Source: Rapana venosa (Eukaryota > Mollusca > Gastropoda > Neogastropoda > Muricidae). From it: 64,000 nucleotides of DNA. The notes beneath the pieces are model-generated. The model had not been told where the DNA came from. It worked only from the letters and a program-made list of their open reading frames with translations, and did not search any database. The DNA is taken from contig CM054140.1 in the NCBI GenBank assembly GCA_028751875.1, positions 30,636,663 through 30,700,662 on the forward strand, read 5' to 3'. Numbering within the stretch: the stretch's first letter is position 1; every line of letters starts with the position of its first letter. Below, one piece after another: positions 28,700 through 40,504 of the stretch. Both the position numbers and the translations under genes were made by a program.

Positions 28700-30440
28700 C
28701 TAAATTGGTTTCTGGTCAAGAAGTCTGATTTTCTACTCCAAATTACTTGAAGAATAGTTGATAAAAGTGTGAATAGCAAAGCGATCAAAATAGCGCTAGG
28801 AACACTTAGAACTTACATAGATGTTTATTTACTTCCCCTTTCTGACCAAAGAATGATATCCGTTTCTAAATATATTCTGCGAAGGTTTGCTACCTCAAAT
28901 TCTGTTCGCGACGAAATATTTTTATCAATCAAAAATATTCTCTTTACTGCAGCCTTAATTAATTACCGGAAGACCTTAGGAAGGAAAACATACACACGCT
29001 AACACACACCCACACCCACACACTCACACACTCACTCACTCACTCGCGCGCGAATATCCCATTTTCATCAGTGGACCCATTATTCCACCATAGGAACAAC
29101 TTGCAAGTTTTGATATTGACTGCACAGATATAAAAAGACGTGGATCAAAACCTCCTCACAGCTGAAGCTCAGTCACCTACACTGCCAGTATTCAAATCAT
29201 TTGAAAGTATACACTGGACAGAATGTTTTAGAATTGGGCAAGTGCAGAGCTGCAGTCCTTATACACGATTTGAAAGTTTTAAAAAAATCTGTGTTGGAAA
29301 AGGGTTTTGGATATTTACATCTGAATTATTCGCAGTTTCAATGGCACTGAATTATCTTCTCTTGCTATTTACAAATTCGGTTGTTTTTTAATGTTGATTC
29401 AAAATCGGCTTTACTGGAGTTGAAACATTAGGACTCTAAAATGAGAAATGACGGGTTCGTTTTGTGTTTTTAATTAAGTCCCTTATACACTGCTTGCTTC
29501 AAAAGGTATTGTGATAATTTTTGCTGGGTGCCGTCATATTGCGGTCATTACTGGAATGAGTTGAAAGGTTCCTTAGCAAAACAGGGGTGCTTCATTTTGG
29601 TTGCTGTGTAGCCCACGAAATATTGAAATCATAATTCATAACGTCTGAATACTTGAAAGAAATTTCAAAAAAATGCTCCCTGCATTTGTTCCGTTATTAT
29701 ATCAGTCTCATCAAACATTTTGATTGACCTGTGCTCAGTGCCTTATATAAAAGCAAAGGAATAGGTTTAATGGGAAAACATGGAAATAAGTATTGTGTAT
29801 GATTCCGAGTCGCACGTCCTAGCATCAGTGGCAGAAAGTATTTGCCAATCACCATTAGGAGAGTTACTGTAAAATGCATCTTAGATATATCAACATCCAT
29901 TACATTCCTCACCTTCCCAACCTTTCTCTGTACATTCTAACGCGAATGACAATTTGCCTAGATCATCTTGTAGTGATTAGACATTGACATTGTGGTAAGA
30001 AGAACCAGCTATTTGACAGAGAAAGCTGTACGAGTCGAGTATACATAAGGATATAGTCTTCAGTTTTATATCTGAAGCTTAGCTTTTTCAAAAAGACGGC
30101 AAAATGAGGAAGGATCCCTTTTAACTTAAACATAGACAATACTTTGCCAGCATGACAAGGGAGCAAAGAATCCTCAACACCTATGGCTGCATCAGATATC
30201 TCGCTTTATGTGTGGTTTATGTGATTACTCCCACAACATAGTGTCTGTGACTGCCCTGGGTTGACCCCTTTGGTTGGCCAGGGTGCTGATACAAGTTACC
30301 ACAGAAAGAGTTAGCTTTAAATCTTGTTTTAATCTGTATATATTTTCACAATTTTAATCCGAGTTAAACTTCTAGCGTGGTGACGCCCTGATATGGCCTT
30401 TGTGGTTGGCGGGGCTATAAACCTGATTGGAATCGATTGG
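28700..30440 (+). pseudogene. I-clade-like LINE relic with RNase H
   Basis: Frames in order. At 28769-29002: SKAIKIALGTLRTYIDVYLL, the A-K-IA-GA-RT block between reverse transcriptase and RNase H of LINEs, plus a KYILRRF block. At 29140-29391: WIFTSELFAVSMALNYLLLL, the RNase H IFTAELYAI-AL block. After a one-base shift comes NVDSKSALLELKH, the conserved D-SK-AL core. Near 29985-30110 LTLW--E and RKLYESS match the LW-EW-KL region after RNase H. It ends at 30240-30440 with the shared 200-bp 3' end. Several stops and frameshifts; no reverse transcriptase domain recognised upstream. RNase H plus this order is typical of the I group; the exact clade is uncertain. Confidence 0.75.
30240..30440 (+). 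mobile_element. 3' end of the I-clade-like LINE
   Basis: GGTTGACCCCTTTGGTTGGCC, GCTGATACAAGTTACCACAG, TTTTAATCTGTATATATTTTC, CCTGATATGGCCTTTGTGG and GGGGCTATAAACCTGATTGG. It ends just where minisatellite units resume, so the LINE probably inserted into the array. Confidence 0.8.
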
Positions 30441-32399
30441 ATCCCTTCATGTTTAATTGGTATCAAAGTGAAAAGTAGTTCTTGCCGTCATATTGAATTG
30501 GTATTGAAGTACACATTTCTGTCCTTCCTATTGAGTGAGTGTGTGTCTAAGACAGATTCTTAACATTATATAAAAAAAGTTGGTATCGCAGTCGAAAGTT
30601 CTTCCCTTCATATTTTCTTAACCCTACGTTTTCCTTACTGGGTGGGTGTGTAGTACCTGGTCTTCTCCCGTGCTTGTAATTTTGCAGGAAGGTCTGCCTG
30701 CTGGCCATAGCCGAAACACTGACTTCAGAACAGCCCATGTCATTGTACAGGTTGCATGGTAGGTATGTTTATTTTGAACTGGTGGGTATCAAGGTTACAG
30801 TTCTTACCTCCATACTGAATTGGTACATAACTGATTCCTTTTCTAGCTGGTTAGTGTCAAAGTATCCGGTTCTTTCCTTCATATTAAACTGTTTGACATT
30901 AATGTATAGGTTCTTTTCTTTCTATCAGTTTAGTTGTTACTGAGGTAAAAAGTTATTTTCCTCATATCTAGTTGCTATCAAGGCATGAAGTTTCCTTCAT
31001 ATCAAGTTTGTTGGCATTGGAGTTTTTCCTTTATATTAAGTTAGCTGGTATCAAAGTATAAAGTCTTTTCATTCGTATTGCGTTGGTTGTTCTCAGAGTT
31101 TTAAGTGCTTCTCTTCATACTGAGGAGATTGGTATAAAAATATTCTTTCGTTCATGTTGAGTTTGGTTATTAAAGTCAGTTTGTACCGAAATTTAAAGTT
31201 CTTTCCTTCAAATTGGGTTAGTTGGTATTTAAGTATGTAGCTCTTTCCTTCATATCGAGTTATTGTCAAGAGTATAAATATATCTCCTTCATATCGAGTT
31301 ATTGTCAGAGTATAGATCTCTTTCCTTCATATCGAGTTATTGTCAGAGTATAAATCCCTTCTTCATAGTTATTGTCAGAGCATAGATCTCTTTCCTTCAT
31401 ATCGAGTTATTGTCAGAGTATAGATCTCTTTCCTTCATATCGAGTTATTGTCAGTATAAATATCTTTCCTTTATATCGAGTTATTGTCAGAGTATAAAGC
31501 TCTTTCCTTCATATCGAATTATTGTCAAAAAATCTCTTTCCTTCACATCGAGTTATTGTCAGAGTATAAAGCTCTTTCCTTCATATCGAGTTATTGTCAA
31601 AGTATAAATCTCTTTCCTTCATATCGAGTTATTGTCAGAGTATAAAGCTCTTTCCTTCATATCGAGTTATTGTCAAAGTATAAAGCTCTTTCCTTCATAT
31701 CAAGTTATTGTCATAGTATAGATCTCTTTCCTTCATATCGAGTTATTGTCAGAGTATAGATATCTTTCCTTCATATCGAGTTATTGTCAGAGTATAAAGC
31801 TCCTTCCTTCATATCGAGTTATTGTCCTCTTTCCTTCATATCGAGTTATTGTCGGAGTATAAATATATCTCCTTCATATCGAGTTATTGTCAGAGTATAG
31901 ATCTCTTTCCTTCATATCGAGTTATTGTCGGAGTATAAATATATCTCCTTCATATCGAGTTATTGTCAGAGTATAGATCTCTTTCCTTCATATCGAGTTA
32001 TTGTCGGAGTATAAATATATCTCCTTCATATCGAGTTATTGTCAGAGTATAAAGCTCCTTCCTTCATATCGAGTTATTGTCAGAGTATAAAGCTCCTTCC
32101 TTCATATCGAGTTATTGTCAGAGTATAGATCTTTCCTTCATATCGAGTTATTGTCGGAAATGAATCTTTCCTTCATATCGAGTTATTGTCAGAGTATAAA
32201 GCTCTTTCCTTCATATGGAGTTATTGTCAGAATATGAAGCTCTTTCCTTCAAACAGTCAGTTATCAAGGTTTAAAGTTTCTTCCTTCGTGGCAAGCTTGT
32301 TGATAGGACGATAAAGTTATTTCCCTTAATATATGTCTGGTTATTTGATATCAAATATAAAGTAGTTTCTTTGATGTCCTTTTGAAGTATGAACTCTTT

Positions 32400-32610
32400 C
32401 CGTTTTTTTTTATATAATGCATGATGATCAATGACAATGAGGATGACGTAATGATGCTGCTGTGGAAGTGCATATGCTTTGAGACTACTTGACAGGGTTG
32501 TACTCTACGCTTACTATCATAATATATCCCGGCGTCAACCGGGCCCGAGAGATACAGACACCTGCAGTGTTGGTCAGGTAATTTGAGCAACACTCTCAAA
32601 CTCGCATCCG
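32400..32610. other. Unique sequence between array and SINE-2
   Basis: Not minisatellite-like and no gene seen. It may belong to the inserted element or to a second insertion. Confidence 0.4.
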
Positions 32611-32611
32611 T

Positions 32612-32752
32612 TAAGTGGATCGGTGGTCTAGAGGTAACGCGCCTGTCTAGAAAGCGAAAAGTCCGGGTCTGAAGTGTGCGGCGGTTCGTACCCCGTTTGG
32701 ACCGGAAATTTTTCCCCCATCCATTAGACCATGAGTGGTGGTCTGGGCGCTA

Positions 32753-32783
<31 letters not shown>

Positions 32784-33118
32784 CGTGTGTTACTCGTAAT
32801 TATTTAGCGCACGTAAAAAAACCCACGGCAACAAGAGAGTTGTCCCTGGCAAAATTCTTAGAAAAAAGCCACTCTGATAGGGAAACAAATACAGCTGCAG
32901 AAAAAAAAGAAAAAGAAAAAAAAAAAGGGTGAAAGGGTGGCGCAGCGCTAAGTGGCGACGCGTTCTCCCGCTCTCCCCGGGGAGAGCAGCCCGAATTTCA
33001 CGGAGAGAAATCTGCCGTGACTTAAAGTAAAATCTGAGCGCTTTGATTTGTTGCTTTACAAGATTCAGCGCTATATAAATTCCATAAATTATTATTATTA
33101 ATTATTATTATTATGTAG
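32612..33118 (+). mobile_element. SINE-2, full length reference copy
   Basis: Head GATCGGTGGTCTAGAGGTAACG (A box) and GCGGTTCGTACCCCGTTTGG (B box). Body: GAGTGGTGGTCTGGGCGCTAG. Central block: GATGAGACGATAAACCGAGG and TCCCGTGTG. Then AACCCACGGCAACAAGAGAG and GTTGTCCCTGGCAAAATTC, an A-rich linker, and GGTGGCGCAGCGCTAAGTGG. The tail is TTTGTTGCTTTACAAGATTC, AGCGCTATATAAATTCC and ATT repeats. The central block is shared with SINE-1. The length and A-rich linker suggest a two-part SINE. Confidence 0.85.
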
Positions 33119-34374
33119 AGTTAGTATCAAAGTATAAAGTTCTTTCCTTTATATGGAGTTTGTTGTTTTCAAAGTATTGTCCTCTTTCCTTCCTATTAAG
33201 AACTTCTTTACTTCATATTCAAATAGTTTGTTTAAGTACATATGTTAATTCCTTCGTACTGAGACAGCTGGTATCGAGTATAATGTTAACTTCATCCTTT
33301 TGAGTTGGTTGGTATCAAAGAGGCTGCGTTTTTGTGGGATTTTTTTTACATTGAATAAGTTCGTGTAAGTTATTTCCTTCATATCGAGTTTGTTTCAAAG
33401 TAGTAAATTTCTTTCTTCCACATGGAATAAATCGGTCCTAAAGTATTACGTTTCATTTCTTCATAGTTTGTTGATAGCAAAGTGTAAATTTCTTTTCTTC
33501 CGATTTAGTTGGTATTATGGTATAAAGTGCTTTTCTTCATACTGAGTTAGCTGGTATCAAAGTATACACTTTTCTTCATATTCAGTTCTTATTGAAGTAT
33601 AAATTTCTGTCCTTTACATTTAGTTGGTATCAAAGTGAAAAGTTCTTTCCTTCATGTTGGGTTATCAGGTTTAAAAGTTAAACTGTTCTTTCTTCATAAT
33701 TTAGCTTGTGGTAATGTATGAACAGTTAGTTTCTCTTATGTGGGGCTATTTACTATCAATTTCTTTGGTGTAATTTTAAAGTATCAACTCTCCGTTATGT
33801 AGAGTTAACATCAAAGTTTTTTTCCTTTATATTGAGTTCGTTGGTATCAAAGTGCAGTCTTTTTTCCTTCCTGTTGAATTAGTGTTAAGTATTAACTTCT
33901 TTCAAAGAGTTGGTGTTTAAGTAGATATGTTACTCCCTTCATATTAAGTTATTTTACATTGAATAAGTTCGTGTCAAAGTATCAAGTTCTTTCCTTCATA
34001 CTAAGCTCAAAGCAAAAAAAAAACCACCTTTCATTCACATGAAATTATTCGGCTTAAATTATGAATTTTCATATTTAGTGGGTATCAAAGTATAAATTTC
34101 TTTTCTTCATTAGTTGGTATTACGGCATAAATTTCTTTTCTAAGTATTGAGTTAGCTGGTATCAAGTATTAAACTTCTTTCCCTGATACTGAGTTAGTTG
34201 GTGTCAAAGTCTTATGAATTCATGTTTTTCCCTTCATGTCAAGTTAGCCCTATCAAATTAGTAAATTCTCTGCCTTCTTATTTAGTTAGCTGGTTTCAAA
34301 GTAAAACTGTTCTTTATCAAGAGATCAGCTTGTGGTAATGATTGTATGAACAATTAGTTTCTCTTATGCCCAGA

Positions 34375-35215
34375 TGCCGTAGGGTCAATTTATAAAGGCA
34401 TCTAACAGACACACACACACACACACACAGACCAAAGAAATAGGCTATGTATTGATTGTTTTTAAAAGAGAAATGGCCCAACAGTGGCATCACTGGCCTA
34501 CAAGGTCGTTATGGTATGGTATCAAACATGCAGAAAAGTCCAAATCTTAAATTCCTGATCAGACTTACGCGCAGGAAACAGATGTATACATGTAACGAAA
34601 ACTTCAGATAGGAAATGTACGGCCCGAAAGAGTTACTGTGAGTAAGATTAAATTGTGGTGTTGCAAAACCCAGCAATGGTCATTAATGGTATACAATCGC
34701 GTATTTTACAGCAAAATAAAACAGTTTCGTTTTGCTCCGGTCAAGCTTAAGGGGAAAAAAGCGTGCACAAGACGAATGCTGGATGTTTCAAGAAAGCTTT
34801 CCTTGTCCCGATACAACTTTGTCCATGTAGTGCTGTTCCCTTGAGCTGTTAACACTGACACTAACCGGAGTTCTTGTCCCCTGCCGCAAACCCTAACACT
34901 TCACCATCTTGACCTTAACCCTTAACTCTTAACAACACTGTTCCCTTAACTCTGACTCAGTTCTGCGGTATGGGGACACAGTAACGAGGGAACAACAGTA
35001 CAGGGAAAGAGTGGTTTGGGCTTACAAGCCAGCCGAACATATTTTGTTTTGGAAATCACCGCGATAGTGGAAACATTTTCACGAGGAAATTTAAATGCAG
35101 AAAAAATAAGCAAGTCTTAGGCTAGTCCTCAATAGTTGTAGTGCTGCAAAAAAAAAGTGCTTACTGTAGAGAAGTAAATGCACCACTTCATCTCTAATGT
35201 TCCACTGTAGACTTT
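34375..35215. other. Unique block inside the minisatellite field
   Basis: About 0.84 kb with a CA run (34410-34430) and a short open frame at 34638-34844. No known domain or repeat landmarks. Minisatellite units resume at about 35220. Confidence 0.5.
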
Positions 35216-38200
35216 GCTTCAACTTAAACTAGTTGTCATCAAGGCATAAATTTATTTCCTTTATATTTAGTTGGTTGATATCAAAGTATAAAGCTTTTTC
35301 CTTCTCATAGAGTTGGTGTCGCTAAGTTCTTTTCGTCAAAAGTCAAAGAATATAGTTATTCCCTTCCTAAAGAGTCCGTTTGTGTCAAAATCAAAAGCAT
35401 ATGTGCTTGATATCGATTTAGTTATGGTATCTGGTACAAAACTACACATGGTATCTGGTACCAAACTACACAACTATTTTTTCACAGTCAGTATCAAAGT
35501 ACAAAGTGTTATTTACCTTTGTATTGAATAAGTTGGTATCAAAGTCTAAAGTTTGTATTTTATTTGACAGTAAACGGATCTTTCATTCACCATGAATTAG
35601 CGTCATGGTAAAGTTCTGAAAGGTTATGTTGAATAATAAGTAGGTGCCAAAGTAATAAGGCCTTTATTTCATATTGAGATAGTTGGTGTCAAAATATCGA
35701 GTTAGTTGGTATCAAAGTGCAAAGTTCTTTCCTTCATATGAAGTTAGTATCAATGAAGTTTTTTCCTTTGTACTGAATTAGCTGTCGCATGGAGCTTTTT
35801 GTGTCAAAAGTTTTTCTCCATATTGCATTAGTTGTTAATAGAATGTATCCCTCAAGTTAAGTCGTGTTAAAATGTGAAGTTGTTTACCTTTACAATGTTT
35901 AATGTTATCACAGTATAAGAATCATTCCTTAATATTGAGCTAGTTGGCATCAAAGTGTAAAGCCCATTTCTTCATTTTAATTAGTTGCCATCAAAGTGTA
36001 AAGTTCTTTCCTTCATTTTAATTAGTTGGTATAAAAGTGTAAACATCTTTCCTTCATATTAAGTTGGTATAAAAGTGTAAACATCTTTTCTTCATATTAA
36101 ATTGGTATAAAAGTGTAAACATCTTTCCTTCATATTAAGTTGGTATTAAAGTGTAACCATCTTTCCTTCATTTAAGTAAGTTGGTATAAAAGTGTACAGT
36201 TCTTTCCTTCACTTAAGTTAGTTGGTATCAAAATGTATAAAGTTCTTTCTTTCATATTTATTAAGTTGGTATCAGAAGTGTAAAATTCTTTCCTTCATGT
36301 TAAGGTGGTATCAACATTTAAAGTTCTTTCCTTCATATTAAGTTGGTATAAAAGTGTAAAGATCTTTCCTTCATTTTTTGTTGGTATCAAAGGGTAACAT
36401 TTCTTCATTAAGTGTGGTATAAAAGTATAATCTTCCTTCTATATTAAGGGGGTATCAAAGTGTAAAATTCTTTCCTTCATTTAAGTGGTATAAATGTAAA
36501 GTTCTTTCCTTCATATTAAGTTGGTATAAAAGTGTAAAGATCTTTCCTTCATATTTAGTTGGTATCAAAGGGTATAAAGATATTTCCTTCATATTAAGGT
36601 GGTATAAAAGTGTAAAATTCTTTCCTTCATATTAAGTTGGTATGAAAGTGTAAAGTTCTTTCCTTCACATTAAGTAAGTTGGTATAAAAGTGTAAAGTTC
36701 TTTCCTTCACATTAAGTTGGTATAAAAGTGTAAAGTTCTTTCCTTCACATTAAGTTGGTATAAAAGTGTAAAGTTCTTTCCTAAACATTAAGTTGGTATA
36801 AAAGTGTAAAGTTCTTTCCTTCACATTAAGTTGGTATAAAAGTGTAAAGTTCTTTCCTTAACATTAAGTTGGTATAAAAGTGTAAAGTTCTTTCCTTCAC
36901 ATTAAGTAAGTTGGTATAAAAATGTAAAGTTCTTTCCTTCACATTAAGTTGGTATAAAAAAAGTGTAACGATCTTTCGTTCATATTAAGTTGGTATCAAA
37001 GTGTACAAAGTCTTTCCGTCATTTTGGTATCGTAAGCTTTTTATTTCGTTTTGAGCTATTTTGTTATCAAAGTATAAATCTCTTCTCTTCATTTTGAGTT
37101 AGTTGGTATCAAATTGTACATTTCATTCCTTCCTATCGAGTTAGCTGGTATGAGAGTGTAAAGTTCTTTTCTTCCTATTGAGTTAGCTGGTATAGCAGTG
37201 TAACTTTCTTTCCTTCCTATTGAGTTAACTGGTATGGCAGTGTAAAGTTCTTTCCTTCCTATTGAGTTAGCTGGTATGACAGTGTAAAGTTCTTTTCTTC
37301 CTATTGAGTTAGCTGGTATGACAGTGTAAAGTTCTTTTCTTCCTATTGAGTTAGCTGGTATGACAGTGTAAAGTTATTTTCTTCCTATTGAGTTAGCTGG
37401 AATGGCAGTGTAAAGTTCTTTCCTTCCTATTGAGTTAGCTGCTATGGCAGTGTAAAATTCTTTTCTTCCTATTGAGTTAGCTGGTATAGCAGTGTAAAGT
37501 CCTTTCCTTCCTATCGAGTTAGCTGCTATGACAGTGTAAAGGTCTTTCCTTCCTATTGAGCTAGCTGCTATGACAGTGTAAAGTTCTTTCCTTCCTATTG
37601 AGTTAGCTGGTATGACAGTGTAAAGTTCTTTCCTTCATATTGAGTTAGCTGGTATGACAGTGTAAAGTTATTTTCTTCCTATTGAGTTAGCTGGTATGGC
37701 AGTGTAAAGTTCTTTCCTTCCTATTGAGTTAGCTGGTATGACAGTGTAAAGTTCTTTCCTTCCTATTGAGTTAGCTGGTATGACAATGTAAAGTTCTTTC
37801 CTTCCTATTGAGTTAGCTGGTATGGCATGGCAAAGTTCTTTCCTTCCTATTGAGTTAACTGGTATGACAGTGTAAAGTTCTTTCATTCCTATTGAGTTAG
37901 CCGCTGTGGCAGTGTTAAGTTCTTTCCTTCCTATTAAGCTGGAATGGCAGTGTAAAGTTCTACCCTTCCTGTTAACTGGTGTCAGATATATAGTTCTTTC
38001 CTTCAAGTTGAGTTAGCTGGTGTCAGAGATAAAGTTCTTTCCTTGATGTTGAGTTAGCTGGTGTCAGAGATAAAGTTCTTTCCTTGATGTTGAGTTAGCT
38101 GGTGTCAGATAAAGTTCTTTTCTTCATATTGTGTTAGCTGGTATCAAAGTATAACGTTGTATTCTTCATCTTGTGTTATTTGGTATCAGGTTGTGAATTT

Positions 38201-38429
38201 CTTCCATTTATATTTAATTGGTATCAAAGTTCTTTCCCTCATATTAAGGAGCTGATGTACTGGGGTTTTTTTTTCCTATTGTGTGCTGCTGTAGATTTTG
38301 CGATAATGTTTTAAAAAATTCTATCAACATGTGACTCTGAATAGATAGGATACTCTAGTATGGCTTAGATTTACTTGTTAATCACCTCTACCAACCATGC
38401 AAAATAGCCGGCTAGTCATCAATGGGTTT

Positions 38430-38640
38430 TAGCATCTAGGTATTGTCAGTCCACTGCATGATGCAGCGCTGCATAGTAGTCCTACACTGGTTCCTGTCTT
38501 GTGCCTCTCTGTGCCATGTCATGCCCATGTACTTCTTGATATCAGCAAGCCATCTGGAGGGTTCTGTAACTGTTTGCTGGCTGCCTTTCTCTTCTTTGTT
38601 GTCCCATCTGTTTTTCGTTGTGAATGCCACTTGCATTCTT
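38430..38640 (-). pseudogene. LINE C-terminal fragment
   Basis: Minus strand reads SRWLADIKKYMGMTWHREAQ then DRNQCR, the R-W-DDI-K--G--W-R-AQDR motif found at the C-terminus of many LINE polyproteins (RTE and related). Frame open for about 66 codons; the rest is not recognisable. Confidence 0.75.
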
Positions 38641-39160
38641 ACATTGTTTTAGAGAGAACTTGACACCTGTCAGCCCTGTTCTTTAGCAGATCTCTTGTCA
38701 TCTGTCTGGTAGTTTGATGATCGGCATCCTTCATTATCTTCAAAGAGGTAGATATTGATTTAGGTGTTATCTGCGACTTTGCTAAGTTCCATGAGCACCC
38801 TCTGTAGGTGCTGGAAACCCTGATTGTTGTTTTTTTTTTTATCTTGCCGTTCATAAGAACGTTAACCAGTTCAATGGTTTGCAAGGTCTTTTTCTTTTAC
38901 CCGTCCTACACAACAACTTTTCTTTCTTTTTAAATTTTTTTTTTATTGCTGATCGACCAAAGTCTGAGGAGGGGGTGGCCAGTGCCGCTTATTGTCCTAC
39001 TGTTATTTCAGAATCCAAACTTTCCAAGCTTTGGACAGCATGGTGTACACTGATAAACTTTGCGCTCTTATTTTGTCCCTAGAACTGATTCAGCAATCTC
39101 AAGGAGAATTTTTTTGTCTGTGTGATATTGCTTTCAACTCTGGAGGCGTTTGCTTGTAGG
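38641..39160. other. Unique sequence, possibly more LINE remnant
   Basis: Minus-strand frame at 38639-38884 is open for 81 codons but has no motif I can name. T run near 38830. Confidence 0.35.
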
Positions 39161-39164
39161 AATA

Positions 39165-39312
39165 TTTGTTCTCTTCCTCTCCTTCTTTGGCTACAGCTCT
39201 GAGGTTCACCTATGGTGAGGGCTTTTTTTCGTATGGGACCGTCCCCCCCCCATCCCCCCAACACACACACACTATTTAGGTAGTCGCATTCTGACTTCTG
39301 GGAGATAGGAAT
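39165..39312 (-). mobile_element. SINE-1 tail B fragment
   Basis: TTTGGCTACAGCTCTGAGG, TTCACCTATGGTGAGGGC, GTATGGGACCGTCCCCCCC, a CA run, and TTTAGGTAGTCGCATTCTGAC. Only tail B is present. C runs sit where other copies have GTTTTTGCCCACC-like sequence. Confidence 0.75.
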
Positions 39313-39479
39313 ATAAATCGTCTCTTGCTCTTGGAGTTCTATGATCTGTATACATCTCTGACACGAGGCAAGAGTGACATTGTTCTGGTTTAGATCTCAT
39401 AGCATGATTAAATTGAATGCCTATACAAATTTTGTATGAGCATTCAGGACAACAAGACAGTTGACTGACTCACCAAGAG

Positions 39480-40200
39480 TGCCGCGAAAAAGATGTCTTA
39501 AGTCCACAGTGCCAAACACAGACTTGAAACCTAAAAGCTAACATTACGTACAGTCCCTCTGGCAAGAGAAATGGATCGCTCAGACCGACAGTAAGCTATT
39601 CCAGATTCGCCCTAACCTTAAGTCCTTTCTTGCGCGAAAAACGGAAGGGAAGAGACGGTACTCAACAGGATACACACAGGCCACTCTCACATTCTTCAAA
39701 TTAATTTTCTCAAATTAATTTTCTCATAGGTGATGGAACCCCATGTTGTATGACTTGGGTGTGCCACTAACCATCGAAATCTACTATTTGATTGTCAAGA
39801 TGTCCAGAATATAACGCACAAGTATTTTTCTGCCGATTCCTGAAATATTTTTGTTTTGCGATATTTCGCAGGCCATCATTTTTAACGAACTAAATGAATC
39901 TGGCATTTTCCATCCGATATGAGTTAAATGTCATATTTGCCATAAACTAGGTTGGTTTTGAGGATTTCGGTATCGGTTTTCTCAAATATTTTATGTAGTT
40001 CTACCACAACACAGTGACCGCTTAGTTGGCTGGCTCTTATGGCTGACTAGGGCGTCGATACGTGAAACTACAGAAGAGTTGGTGTTAGATCTTGCTTTAA
40101 CTTGTATATAGTTTTAATCTGAGATTTAACTTCAAACGAAATGCAGCCCTGATATGGCCTCTGTTGTCGGCTGGGCTATAAACATGATTGGATTGGATTG
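39480..40200 (+). pseudogene. I-clade-like LINE relic, C-terminal part and 3' end
   Basis: Frame near 39545-39650 reads SLWQEKWIAQTDSKLFQIRP then NLKSFLARK, the LWQ-EWD-KLF-I-P region after RNase H. Near 39740-39800 a frame gives LGVPLTIEIYYLI, the C---LT-EH-L zinc-knuckle-like C-terminal region with key residues lost. Near 39860-39900 comes DISQAIIFNELNESG. It ends at 40010-40200 with the shared 3' end (TTATGGCTGACTAGGGCG, CTGATATGGCCTCTGTTG, GGGCTATAAACATGATTGG). It is the second relic with this 3' end and supports the assignment of solo copies. Confidence 0.8.
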
Positions 40201-40504
40201 GCTCGTACGTTCTTAGGTAGCAGGATTTTCTCCCTACTCTTAATTGCAGGCTGGCAACTAGAGCGGAAGTGGCGGAAAACAAAAACTGAAACACTAGTAC
40301 ATGAAACTGAATTGTTTTTATATTATGGAAAGGGGTAGGCCAAAGTTTATCAGGGAAAGGATTCTTGAGCTATGGGCTGGGATGGAAAAAGATCGTGTGC
40401 GTGCGTACGGGTTGTGTGTGCGTGCGTGTATGTTTATGTGTGAGTGCACGCGCGCACATATGTTCACACATGGATATGACAGCTGACACCGCCTGGCTAT
40501 AAAA

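Larger units (their letters stand above)
30441..38240. repeat. Large minisatellite, 38- and 42-bp units
   Basis: Consensus GTTGGTATCAAAGTATAAAG then TTCTTTCCTTCATATTGA. It holds distinct blocks: 31.25-32.25 kb units of 38 bp (GAGTTATTGTCAGAGTATAA); 36.0-37.0 kb units of 38 bp (AAGTTGGTATAAAAGTGTAA); and 37.1-37.95 kb units of 42 bp (GAGTTAGCTGGTATGACAGT). Between them units are degenerate. Interrupted by SINE-2 (32.6-33.1 kb) and by unique sequence (34.38-35.2 kb). No coding frame spans it. Confidence 0.95.

Noticed and set aside
29140..29391. Independent host gene
   Set aside because: The frame contains the RNase H block of a LINE (FTSELFAVSMAL, then DSKSAL after a shift), so it belongs to a transposon relic.
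37668..38006. 112-codon minus-strand ORF with GRKELYTVIPANSI repeats
   Set aside because: It is a translation of the 42-bp minisatellite, whose unit length is a multiple of three; open by composition.
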